A stretch of DNA of 64,000 bases from Verrucomicrobiia bacterium. GTDB lineage: Bacteria > Verrucomicrobiota > Verrucomicrobiia > Opitutales > Opitutaceae. Both the position numbers and the translations under genes were made by a program. Below the pieces are notes generated by a model. That model made no database searches. It worked only from the letters and a program-made list of their open reading frames with translations, and was not told the DNA's origin. Numbering within the stretch: position 1 is the first letter of the stretch; the number at the start of each line of letters is the position of its first letter. Positions 1 to 7,461 of the stretch are shown piece by piece. The DNA is taken from assembly GCA_011525695.1 (NCBI GenBank), contig WYBX01000058.1:1-64000 (forward strand), given 5' to 3'.

Positions 1-3
1 CAA

Positions 4-109
4 GATCACGCCCCCCCCGGATTTGGAATCAAGACAAAGCAGATGCTGACGGCTCTCCAATTCTTGAGTGGATCACGCCCCCCCCGGATTTGGAATCAAG
101 ACAAAGCAG
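4..109. CRISPR. Possible end of a CRISPR array (two exact 39-bp direct repeats)
   Basis: Two identical 39-bp copies lie at 4-42 and 71-109. Each starts GATCACG, has a run of eight C, and ends in CAAAGCAG. A unique 28-bp spacer at 43-70 separates them, giving a 67-bp period that fits CRISPR geometry. The first copy is almost at the window edge, so more units may lie to the left. Against this, only two copies are visible, the eight-C run is unusual for a CRISPR repeat, and no cas gene is in view. A plain intergenic repeat remains possible. Confidence 0.42.
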
Positions 110-155
110 CCGCCGCAGCCTGCGCCTTGTGATTGCCTCGATTTCGTGGACAGAG

Positions 156-250
156 AGTCGAGTTGTTCATCAAGCTGCCCGGAGTTCCCGGCCTGCCTTT
201 ACCCGTAAGGGTGGCCGGGAACGGGAGGGAGCTTTGTGAACAACTCGACT
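156..250. repeat. Long imperfect inverted repeat (cruciform-forming)
   Basis: Two 38-bp arms at 156-193 and 213-250 are reverse complements at about 31 of 38 positions. The outer 14 bases and the inner ten or so (GTTCCCGGCC) pair perfectly. The 19-bp loop contains a smaller hairpin, ACCC-GTAA-GGGT, at 201-212. It lies in the gene-free stretch before the permease at 331 and has no T-tract, so it looks more like a REP/MITE-type element or structured RNA than a terminator. No coding signal is seen in 1-330. Confidence 0.6.
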
Positions 251-330
251 GGGATGAGAGCTGCGCAACGAAATCATGAACGCGCCAAAAAAAGAGAAGG
301 GTGTCCGAACGGAAATAAGCTGAATCCACC

Positions 331-1209
331 GTGCCGTTATCCGATCTGCTGCCGCTGCTCGCCGCCGTTTCGTATGCCGGCGGGGTCGTCGTGATCAAGC
401 GGGCCTCGGATCTGGGTGCCGGGGTGTGGCGCACGGCCTTCGTCTCCAACCTGCTGGCGGTGGCCGCCTTTCAGCCCTTGCTCCTGCTCGGCGGCCAGGT
501 CCATTGGGCCCTCTGGTGGCAGCCGGCCATCGTGGCAGTCTGCTTTGTCCTGGGGCAGTGGCTGACGTTCATCGCGCTCGATCGCGGCGATGTCTCGGTC
601 GCCACCCCCGTGATGGGACTCAAGATCCTGTTCGTGGCCTTGCTGTCCGCAGCCATCAGTGGCGCGACGCTGCGATGGCAGTTGTGGACCGCTGCCGTGC
701 TGGCGACCGCGGCGGTCGCGTTGTTGAATAGCGGCGGGCGGCAGGTCGCCCATCGCAATGTCGGTTGGACCGTGATCGCCGCCGGGTCGGTGGCCGTCGT
801 CTTCGCGCTGTTCGATGTGCTGGTGCAGATGTGGTCGCCGGTGTGGGGGCTGGGCCGGTTCCTGCCGGTCATGATGATTTTCTCCGGTGTCCTGTCGTTC
901 GGATACGCGCCGATGTTTCGCGCACCGCTCTCGGCGCTTCCCCCTGGCGCCTGGCCCTGGCTGCTGGGCGGCGGCGGGTTGCTCGCTCTCCAGTCAATCC
1001 TGTTTGTATCCGCCATCGCGCACTGGGGCCACGCGGCAACCGCCAATGTCCTCTACAGTTCACGCGGACTCTGGACGGTTGTGATGATTTGGTCGGTCGG
1101 CCACTGGGTGCACAGCCGCGAGCAGCAGCTTGGTGGCCGGATTCTTGGCGGCAGGCTGGCCGGAGCCCTGTTGATGATGGCGGCGATCGCACTCGTGCTG
1201 GTCGGGTGA
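331..1209 (+). CDS. EamA/DMT-family transporter
   Basis: The 292-residue protein is almost entirely hydrophobic, with about ten predicted membrane helices in two five-helix halves, the usual size and layout of drug/metabolite (EamA) permeases. The N-terminus (PLLAAVSYAGGVVVIKRAS) fits the first helix of the family, with a basic residue at the inner end. The proposed start is GTG with only a weak upstream GGAA. Family members export or import small metabolites at the inner membrane; the substrate cannot be read from sequence. It stands alone on the plus strand, with convergent genes downstream. Confidence 0.8.
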   Translation: MPLSDLLPLLAAVSYAGGVVVIKRASDLGAGVWRTAFVSNLLAVAAFQPLLLLGGQVHWALWWQPAIVAVCFVLGQWLTFIALDRGDVSVATPVMGLKILFVALLSAAISGATLRWQLWTAAVLATAAVALLNSGGRQVAHRNVGWTVIAAGSVAVVFALFDVLVQMWSPVWGLGRFLPVMMIFSGVLSFGYAPMFRAPLSALPPGAWPWLLGGGGLLALQSILFVSAIAHWGHAATANVLYSSRGLWTVVMIWSVGHWVHSREQQLGGRILGGRLAGALLMMAAIALVLVG

Positions 1210-1270
1210 TGCGGCGGGTTCACCGCTCGATCCGGGCGACCGGGAGGCCGTGACACTGGCCGGTTTCCAA

Positions 1271-1711
1271 CTACCGCCGCGACTGGGGGGCGCCGAGCGA
1301 GCGACTGGCCAGATCGCAAATGATATCGGACAGGCTTTCATGCAGGACACCGCTGGAGGTGCAGAAATCCACCTCCCGGACGGTCACCTCTGGATCGGTG
1401 TCCGGCATGCCGACCAGGCCGACCACCGCGGTCCGGAGCTCGGGCGCGGCGCGGATCTCCATCACCAGTCGCGCAGCGCTGGCGTCGGCCGCCTGCATGT
1501 CGATGACGACCACGTCGGGCGGAATTCCGTCCTCCACGCATTGCCAGGACTCGGCCAGCGCGGTGTAGCCGTCATCGGCCTCGACGACGGTGTGGAAGAC
1601 GCCGGTCTCGGTGGCGGCGGAACGGAGCAGGGTGCGCGAAAACCAGTCCGCGCTGACGACCAGCGCGGTGAGGCGCTCGTTGGTCCTGGCCTTGTCCGTA
1701 TTCCCGTTCAC
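1271..1711 (-). CDS. Atypical single-domain receiver-like protein
   Basis: This is a short protein (about 146 residues from GTG at 1711; an ATG at 1813 would add 34 low-complexity residues). It has the alternating strand/helix pattern of a response-regulator receiver: ALVVSADWFSRTLL at strand 1, and DVVVIDMQAAD with the Asp expected for phosphorylation. The acidic pair after strand 1 is reduced to SAD, and the conserved Lys near the end is replaced by Ser (CTSSG), so it is probably a pseudo-receiver. There is no output domain. It sits downstream of the kinase/regulator pair on the same strand, separated by about 340 bp. Assignment is by pattern only. Confidence 0.55.
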   Translation of the reverse strand: MNGNTDKARTNERLTALVVSADWFSRTLLRSAATETGVFHTVVEADDGYTALAESWQCVEDGIPPDVVVIDMQAADASAARLVMEIRAAPELRTAVVGLVGMPDTDPEVTVREVDFCTSSGVLHESLSDIICDLASRSLGAPQSRR

Positions 1712-2055
1712 GTGACGGATAGACCGCGATTCGGGGATGGAGTGCGCACCGGTGCGCGCGGGCGATCGGCCGATGGCGTGATTTCCGTGCGGAACATTCG
1801 GACCGGCACGCAAAGCGGGCGGGGCGAGCGGCTCACGATGGGCGCGCTTTTCCCGACGGGGGGACCTCGGTGCGTGGGTCGGGGGAATCTCCGGAACCGC
1901 AGCGCGGGAAAATCCGCGCCGGTTCGCGCCCGGTAGGCCTTCGACCCATGAGCCGGCACTGGCCGACGGACCGCCTTCGAACCACGCATGCGGCCGGGTG
2001 CGGATGCAGCGAGCTCGCTGCCGGCGGTCGCCGCCCCGATGAGTGGCCCGCGGGG

Positions 2056-2733
2056 TTACAGCGGACTGCGACCGGGGGGGCGATCCCGGGCCCCCTGGGC
2101 GTAGATCACGGCGGCTTCGGCCCGGCGGGAGACGTGGAGTTTCTCGAACACCGTGCTGAGATAATTCTTCACCGTCTTCTCCGTCAGCCCGAGCTTCGCG
2201 CCGACCTCCTTGTTGGTGCAGCCTTCCGCAATCAGCGCGAGCACCCGCCGTTCCTGGGCCGAGAGCGCGTCCAGCGGATCCCGGCCACTTACGCCGAGCT
2301 TCACCATCTGCATCACGCGCGCGGTGACGGCAGGATCGAGGATCGACTTGCCCGCGGCGACCTCCCGGATCGCGTGCACCAATCCCTTGCCGTCGACCTC
2401 CTTCAGCAGGTAGCCATGCGCGCCGGCGCGAATCGCCTCGTCGACCAGCGGTTCGTCTGCCATCGACGTGAGAATCAGGATACGTGTTTCCGGATGCTGC
2501 CGCAGGATCTGGCGGCAGGCGTCGAAACCGGTGCCATCGGGCAGCCGGATATCGAGCAGGATGACGTTTGGCTGGTGCTGCGCCGCGGCGGCGACCCCGC
2601 TGGCAACGCTGGCGGCCTCGCCCACCACCGCGATGTCGCCGGTGGTCCCGAGCAGGGTCCGCAGCCCGGTGCGGACAACCTCACTGTCCTCGATCAGGAC
2701 GACGCGGATGACTGGTCTTGCCGCGGGGTTCAT
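2056..2733 (-). CDS. NarL/FixJ-family response regulator
   Basis: 225 residues: a receiver domain (about 9-125) with the acidic pair in LIEDSE, phospho-acceptor Asp61 in VILLDIRLPDG and the Lys in YLLKEVDG, then a LuxR-type helix-turn-helix (about 155-215; LSAQERRVLALIAEG, TNKEVGAKLGLTEKTVKNYL). The layout resembles DevR/NarL regulators. Its start overlaps the end of the histidine kinase gene at 2730 by 4 bp (ATGA), so the two are translationally coupled and almost certainly a cognate pair. It is predicted to be a cytosolic DNA-binding transcription factor; the signal is unknown. Confidence 0.9.
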   Translation of the reverse strand: MNPAARPVIRVVLIEDSEVVRTGLRTLLGTTGDIAVVGEAASVASGVAAAAQHQPNVILLDIRLPDGTGFDACRQILRQHPETRILILTSMADEPLVDEAIRAGAHGYLLKEVDGKGLVHAIREVAAGKSILDPAVTARVMQMVKLGVSGRDPLDALSAQERRVLALIAEGCTNKEVGAKLGLTEKTVKNYLSTVFEKLHVSRRAEAAVIYAQGARDRPPGRSPL

Positions 2734-3797
2734 GCGGCGGGTGAGCGGTGCACGGGCAGGGTGGCGACGACCCGGGTGCCCTGGCTGGGTGCGCTGGTGA
2801 CGCGCAAGGTCGCGCCCACGCGGCGGGCGCGGGCTTCCATGTTGCCCAGCCCATGTCCGCCGGCGCGCTGTCGGCCGGCAGCAAACCCGATGCCGTTGTC
2901 CTGCACGAGCAGGCAGACTTCGCGATCACCCTGGTGCACGCGGAGTGTGATCAGCGAGGCACCGCCATGGCGCAAGGCATTGCTCACCGCTTCGCGGACA
3001 ATCTGCAGCGCCTCGATCGCCTGCTCCGGATTCAGCAGGGCGGCCGCCGCATCGTCAATCTGGAGATCGAGCCGGACGTCGCGGCCGCTGCAGAGCTCGG
3101 TCAGAACGGTATCCACCGCATGGCCGAACCCGGCCAGCTGCAGTTGCTCGGGGGAGAGACCGGAAATGTAGGCGCGGACATCCCGAATGGTCGCATTGAT
3201 CCGGGAACGGACCTCCTCGAGCCGGCGATCGGCCTCCGCCGGGTCGTTGGGCGCGATGGTGCGGACGGATTCCAGCATGAGGCCGGCGGCATAGAGGGAC
3301 TGGATGATCCCGTCATGCAGGTCGCGGCCGAGCCGGACCTTTTCCTCGAGCGAACGGGTCAGCAGTTGCTGGTTGAGTTCGGCGTCCTCCTGGGCCCGCC
3401 GGCGGCTGTCGCGCTCGCGGGATAGCTCCTCACCCTGGGCCACGGAGCTTTCGGCGAGCCGGGCCAGCGTGCCGACCTCCCCGCGGGTTTGGGAATACGG
3501 CGGCCGCGATTCGCCGCTGCGGGCGGGCGGCCGGAAGGAGAGGCTGAGCAGCAGCGTGAGCGTGAGGGCGAGCGCGGCGGTGGCGAGGGCCAGCGCGAAA
3601 CGCTGGGAGATGTGCCAAGCGTGGCTGGGAGAAGCGGTGGGGCGGGCGGGCGCCGGGGCCGGCGCAGTGGCGGTGATTGTTGCGCCGCCCGGGGGAGCCG
3701 TGCGGCTGCCGCGCCACGTCGACAACAGCAGCAGCGCCGTCAATGCCGCGAGGATGACGAACAGCGCCATGATGAGAAAACGCGGCAGGGGACTCAT
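2730..3797 (-). CDS. NarX/DesK-type sensor histidine kinase
   Basis: 355 residues. Two membrane helices near 7-26 and 66-88 flank a short Pro/Ala-rich segment. A coiled coil follows, then a HisKA_3 dimerisation domain with phospho-acceptor His161 in RDLHDGIIQSL, then an HATPase_c domain with the N-box (REAVSNALRH), DNGIGF and GGHGLGNM motifs. The loop between the helices is too short for a large periplasmic sensor, so sensing is probably membrane- or partner-mediated. It is the first gene of a two-gene operon with the NarL regulator (4-bp overlap). Confidence 0.9.
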   Translation of the reverse strand: MSPLPRFLIMALFVILAALTALLLLSTWRGSRTAPPGGATITATAPAPAPARPTASPSHAWHISQRFALALATAALALTLTLLLSLSFRPPARSGESRPPYSQTRGEVGTLARLAESSVAQGEELSRERDSRRRAQEDAELNQQLLTRSLEEKVRLGRDLHDGIIQSLYAAGLMLESVRTIAPNDPAEADRRLEEVRSRINATIRDVRAYISGLSPEQLQLAGFGHAVDTVLTELCSGRDVRLDLQIDDAAAALLNPEQAIEALQIVREAVSNALRHGGASLITLRVHQGDREVCLLVQDNGIGFAAGRQRAGGHGLGNMEARARRVGATLRVTSAPSQGTRVVATLPVHRSPAA

Positions 3798-3878
3798 GGG
3801 TAGGCATGAGTATCAGCCGAACGCCGCAAGTGCGTCAAAGCATTGGCCATCGCAGCGCGGCTCCGGCGACGGATCGCT

Positions 3879-4886
3879 TCAGCTCGCGCCATTTTGTCCG
3901 CGGATCGCCCGCGTGAGCAGCGGTGAATTCAGCCCGGGCAGCCGTTCGGAAAACTCCTCCTGTTCGCCCGCCTGGCGAAGGGCACGCTGGACCATCCCCA
4001 TCTTGGCATCGAGGTTGTCGATCATCGAAACGAAGACTGCCTCGGGCGTGGCTGCCCAGACGGCGGCGCCCCAGGCCGGGTCGCCCTGGTGGGAGAGGAT
4101 GATGTGTTCGAGCCGTTCGAGTCTTTCCGAATCCAGCCGCGATTTCATCCCATGCTTGCGGGCGAGCTGGTAGCCAAGGACGACGTGCCCCTGCAGGATG
4201 CCGCGGCGGCTGCGGCGCGTGGAGAGCGTCCCCTCGTACTCGATCGCCTTGCCCGTGTCGTGCAGCAGGATCCCGGCAAGCGCGAGATCACCGTCGACCT
4301 GCGGATAGAGCGGCCGCAAGGCCTGGCAGGCGCGCGCCATGTGGATGGTGTGCTCGAGGAGCCCATGGCGGTAGGCATGGTGCATCGCCACCGCGGCCGG
4401 GGCCCAGCGAAAGGCATCGCCGATTTCATCGAAGACCGCGCGGACGGTCTGGCGGAGGGTTTCGTGCTGGATCGCGGCGATGAGTTCCTGGAGCTCGTTC
4501 CAGAGCGCCTGCGAATCCTCCGGTGCAATCTCCACGAGATTCTCCAGCAGCCCGGGGGCGCCGAGTTCGGACTCGGCGAGCGCGATGGCCTTGCCGATCC
4601 GTGGCGAGAGCCGGCCCTGATAAAACTCGACCTTGCCCTCGATGCGGATCACCGCGCCCTCGCCGGCGGCCTTCAACGTCTCGAAGACGGGGCTGTCATT
4701 GAAGACCGTGCAGGTGAACGAACCGGTGCGGTCGCCGAGCTCGAGGCTGAAGAACGGGTTCCCGTTCGAGGCGGTCTTGGCCGCGAGTTTCCGGACCACG
4801 AGCAGGCTGCTGAAAACCCGGCCATGCGCGACGGCGTCGAGCGCCTTGAGTTCACGAACGATCAGCTGGGAAATTTCGTCGGCCAT
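3879..4886 (-). CDS. YhaM-like 3'-5' exoribonuclease (OB-fold plus HD domain)
   Basis: The 335-residue protein has an N-terminal OB-fold nucleic-acid-binding region (about 20-115) and an HD phosphohydrolase domain: HHAYRHGLLEHT supplies metal ligands and GILLHDTGKA the His-Asp pair. This order and size match the YhaM/CBF1 family, which degrades RNA or single-stranded DNA from the 3' end. The ATG at 4886 gives a clean domain start. It is monocistronic, with no obvious functional link to the kinase pair downstream on the same strand. Confidence 0.85.
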   Translation of the reverse strand: MADEISQLIVRELKALDAVAHGRVFSSLLVVRKLAAKTASNGNPFFSLELGDRTGSFTCTVFNDSPVFETLKAAGEGAVIRIEGKVEFYQGRLSPRIGKAIALAESELGAPGLLENLVEIAPEDSQALWNELQELIAAIQHETLRQTVRAVFDEIGDAFRWAPAAVAMHHAYRHGLLEHTIHMARACQALRPLYPQVDGDLALAGILLHDTGKAIEYEGTLSTRRSRRGILQGHVVLGYQLARKHGMKSRLDSERLERLEHIILSHQGDPAWGAAVWAATPEAVFVSMIDNLDAKMGMVQRALRQAGEQEEFSERLPGLNSPLLTRAIRGQNGAS

Positions 4887-4954
4887 GAGACACCCCGTCG
4901 AACCTTGCGCGACGCGCGCGCAGCGTACAAGTCCAGGATGAGTGGTGGAATCCA

Positions 4955-5190
4955 GGAATGGGAATTGGAGTCATGGAGGGCCGGGCTCCGCCCCGGCCGT
5001 AAAGATCGAGCAACTGCCCAGAATGGGGTTCCCATTCGGTTTGTGGACTCCTCAGATTCGAATACGGAATCCTCATCGATTCGAAGATCGGTGCAGATGG
5101 GGCGGGGCTTTCAGCCCTCCATGACGTCCAACGAAATTCCTGGGCCGCTGGCCCAGGCTGGGATCAGGTCGCGCCGTTGGCGCTTCGGCG
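4955..5190. repeat. Dispersed multi-hairpin intergenic repeat
   Basis: The 343-bp gene-free stretch 4887-5229 is largely filled by palindromes: GGCCGGG/CCCGGCC at 4979-4998, GGGCT/AGCCC near 5105-5118, CCTGGGC/GCCCAGG at 5139-5157 and GCGCC-GTT-GGCGC at 5171-5183. I recognise the last two, in this order, as a sequence repeated many times between genes in verrucomicrobial and planctomycete genomes (from memory, not searched). No coding signal is seen. Confidence 0.6.
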
Positions 5191-5229
5191 GGGCTCGATC
5201 GCCGCTATTCAGCGCCGCGATTGAATCCT

Positions 5230-5802
5230 TCAGCAATCCTGGTGCGACTTCACCAGCTGGGTGTACTCCCGGAAGAACGGATGATTCACGTCACGCAGCA
5301 GGGCATAAAACACCGTTTCGGACGGGAGGACATGGGCGCCGGCGCGGGCGAGTTCCACCAGCACCGCGCGGGCATCATCCGGCCGGCGCGCGCCCACCGC
5401 ATCGCTCAGGATGGTGACCTGCAAGCCGTCCGCCAGGGCGCCGATCGCACTTTGATAAATGCAGACGGGGGTTTCGATGCCACAGAAAATCAGATGCTGG
5501 AGATCGCGGTGACGAAGCAGATTGTCGCGGATGCCGTCGTCCGCCAGCGCCGAGAATGCGTCCTTGCTCCAGTAGGGCGCATCGGGTGCGAGCGCCATCA
5601 ATTCGGGCGCGGTCCGGCCCAGTTTGTGGGGGACCTGTTCCGTGAACGCGACGGGCAGCCCGATTCCGCGCGCGGCGGCGACGGCGAACTCGCAGCGGCG
5701 GCGGACCGCCTCGCCGTCGGGAATGGCGGCGAGGAACTTGGGTTGCATGTCGACGCACAGCAGGAGGGTGTCGTCCGGGATGGAGGCGGGCGGGAGCGGC
5801 AT
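5230..5802 (-). CDS. Isochorismatase-family cysteine hydrolase
   Basis: 190 residues with the catalytic triad of the family in place: Asp in LLCVDMQPKF, Lys in YWSKDAFSA, and Cys in FCGIETPVCIYQS preceded by the GIET turn. Family members hydrolyse isochorismate, nicotinamide or other small amides and vinyl ethers; this branch (ycaC/MAR1-like) is poorly defined, so no substrate is proposed. It is soluble and lacks a signal peptide. It lies 9 bp downstream of the phosphatase gene on the same strand and may be co-transcribed with it. Confidence 0.85.
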   Translation of the reverse strand: MPLPPASIPDDTLLLCVDMQPKFLAAIPDGEAVRRRCEFAVAAARGIGLPVAFTEQVPHKLGRTAPELMALAPDAPYWSKDAFSALADDGIRDNLLRHRDLQHLIFCGIETPVCIYQSAIGALADGLQVTILSDAVGARRPDDARAVLVELARAGAHVLPSETVFYALLRDVNHPFFREYTQLVKSHQDC

Positions 5803-5811
5803 GGGAAGTTT

Positions 5812-6471
5812 TCAGGGCCAGTAACGTTGGCGGGCCTTCACCTGGGTGAAGCGCTTCTCGGTCAGTTCATAGGCGGTGAGATGGCCGCCGAGCACGCACC
5901 CGGTGTCGATCCCCACGGACCATTTGAGCTTGTAGATTTCAGGCCGTGGCGTGTGGCCATACACGACGAAGGGCGGACCGCTCCACAAATCCGCCCAGGG
6001 CGGGGCGGTGGCGGCATCGGCGCGCTTTGCCGGCTTTCCGTCCGCGTCGATTACCTGGATCCGGGTCACGATCTCGGCCGGCTGCTTTTGCCAGGGCTGA
6101 TCGGGGAGAAAGCCGCCGTGGACAAAGACGGTGTTGAGCGTCGGCTCCTCAAAGGTCAGCAGCATGCCCTCGAGATAGGCCCAATCGGCCGATTGGAACT
6201 TCGCGAGGGTCGCTTCGTCGCCCTCCTTGAGCCATTTGCGGTCACCGGTGCGGTGGAATTTGAGCAGCCGCAGTTCGTGGTTGCCCAGCAGCGAGATCAG
6301 TCGGTTTTCGCGCGCGATTTCGATCACGCGCAGGCTGTCCGGTCCGCGGTTGATCAGGTCGCCGAGCAGGATGATCCGGTCGTCGCGGCCGGGACTGAGC
6401 CGCGCGAGCAGTTCGGCGAATTCATGGTGACAGCCGTGGATGTCACCGATGGCGATGAGTCTCCCGTTCAT
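5812..6471 (-). CDS. Calcineurin-like metallophosphatase (PrpA/ApaH-like)
   Basis: 219 residues from the ATG at 6471. The N-terminus carries the full metallophosphoesterase signature: GDIHGC, GDLINRGPDS and GNHE, followed by VHGG and YGHTPRP. The short size fits protein Ser/Thr phosphatases of the PrpA/PrpB type or asymmetrical Ap4A hydrolases; these cannot be told apart here. A longer reading frame extends to 7434, but the extra part is low-complexity and repeat-derived, and the GDIHG motif normally lies close to the N-terminus, so the short start was chosen. Confidence 0.85.
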   Translation of the reverse strand: MNGRLIAIGDIHGCHHEFAELLARLSPGRDDRIILLGDLINRGPDSLRVIEIARENRLISLLGNHELRLLKFHRTGDRKWLKEGDEATLAKFQSADWAYLEGMLLTFEEPTLNTVFVHGGFLPDQPWQKQPAEIVTRIQVIDADGKPAKRADAATAPPWADLWSGPPFVVYGHTPRPEIYKLKWSVGIDTGCVLGGHLTAYELTEKRFTQVKARQRYWP

Positions 6472-6666
6472 GGGGTGGGCAGGTGCTGGCCCGAAAATTT
6501 CATGAATGGAGCAGGACACACGAGAAATTTCCACCGGCCATTTCGGCTGCGTGGGTCGTTTTGAGAGAACGAATCTCCGAGGGAGATGCCCCTTGGCTGC
6601 GGCCGACCTGCCGCGTTTTGAAATGTTCGGGCTAGCGTCGGGCAGGGTGGGCAGTAAACAGGAAAC

Positions 6667-7206
6667 ATGGAAATGCACCTGCAACCACTCGCGACCACCT
6701 GTTTCGTCTCGGGCGAACCCTTTGTCGCCGGTGCGCGCGTGGCCAGTTTCCTGGTGCGGGACGGCGCGACGCTGGGGATCGTCCGGTACGATGTCGCGGC
6801 GGAGCATGCGGCGACCTTTGCTCCGGAGGGGTTCGTCGCCTGCAAATGGGTGCAGGTGTTCAAGCCCCGGCAGGCGGGTGAGAATCCAGAACGGGCCCTG
6901 AAGCTCACGGCCGAGAACCTGTTCGTGGCGCTGGCGGACCCGACCACCGAGCCGACCGAGGAAAACACGCGATTGGTCCAATTCCTGGCCTTGATGCTGG
7001 AGCGGAAGCGGATCCTGCGGCCGCGCGGCCGCTCGTCGGACGGGCTGCGGCTCCGGTACGAGCATGCGAAGACCCGTCAGATCTTCGAGGTGCCTGGCGG
7101 TGAGCTGACGCCCGAGTTCTTCGTGGCGGTGCAGGAACAGCTCAGCGTGCTGGTGGGTGGTTCGAATCCGAAGCCGGAGCACCAGGGGCCGGGGACCAGG
7201 GACTAG
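6667..7206 (+). CDS. Conserved hypothetical protein
   Basis: A 179-residue soluble protein starting MEMHLQPLATTCFVSGEPF. I recall proteins with this start in Verrucomicrobia and Planctomycetes, with no known function. The N-terminus contains short strands and a lone Cys (TTCFVSG), and the middle is acidic and helical (PTTEPTEENTRLVQFLALML). The last ten residues or so (PEHQGPGTRD) and the stop codon are encoded by the first unit of a 21-bp tandem repeat, so the native C-terminus has probably been altered. No function is proposed. Confidence 0.75.
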   Translation: MEMHLQPLATTCFVSGEPFVAGARVASFLVRDGATLGIVRYDVAAEHAATFAPEGFVACKWVQVFKPRQAGENPERALKLTAENLFVALADPTTEPTEENTRLVQFLALMLERKRILRPRGRSSDGLRLRYEHAKTRQIFEVPGGELTPEFFVAVQEQLSVLVGGSNPKPEHQGPGTRD

Positions 7207-7253
7207 GGACCGGGGACTAGGGACCAGGGACCGGGGACTAGGGACCAGGGACC
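7191..7253. repeat. 21-bp tandem repeat, three units
   Basis: Units lie at 7191-7211, 7212-7232 and 7233-7253. The last two are identical (beginning GGGGACTAGGG), and the first differs at two positions. Each unit is itself built from 7-base GGGACC(A/T)-like blocks. The array contains the stop codon of the upstream gene (7204-7206). Confidence 0.85.
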
Positions 7254-7254
7254 G

Positions 7255-7274
7255 GCAGCCTGTCGGTCTTACGG
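7255..7274. repeat. Short copy of the AGCCTGTCGGTCTTAC repeat
   Basis: The sequence CAGCCTGTCGGTCTTAC recurs at 9293 as the outer arm of a larger element. Here it directly follows the 21-bp tandem repeat and is followed by a CT-rich stretch (about 7275-7320). Nothing else is recognised between 7275 and the amt start at 7462. Confidence 0.6.
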
Positions 7275-7461
7275 CTGCTCTTTCTCGTTCCTCGTAATCG
7301 TTCTCGTTCTCTTTTGCGGCAAAGCGGTCGAGAACGAATCCATGTACGAGGAACGGGGCCGTGAAGCAGCTGCGGGCAGGAAATCTGCGGCTTAAGGCAA
7401 AAAAATCCGCGGTGTCCCGCGAACCCGGCATCAATGCTGCTCATGAGCGGGCCGACCGACC

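Noticed and set aside
7191..7253. Tandem repeat as a second CRISPR array
   Set aside because: Units are contiguous with no spacers.
6472..7434. N-terminal extension of the metallophosphatase
   Set aside because: The extra 321 residues include translated tandem repeat (SLVPSPRSLVPSPR) and overlap the real gene at 6667.
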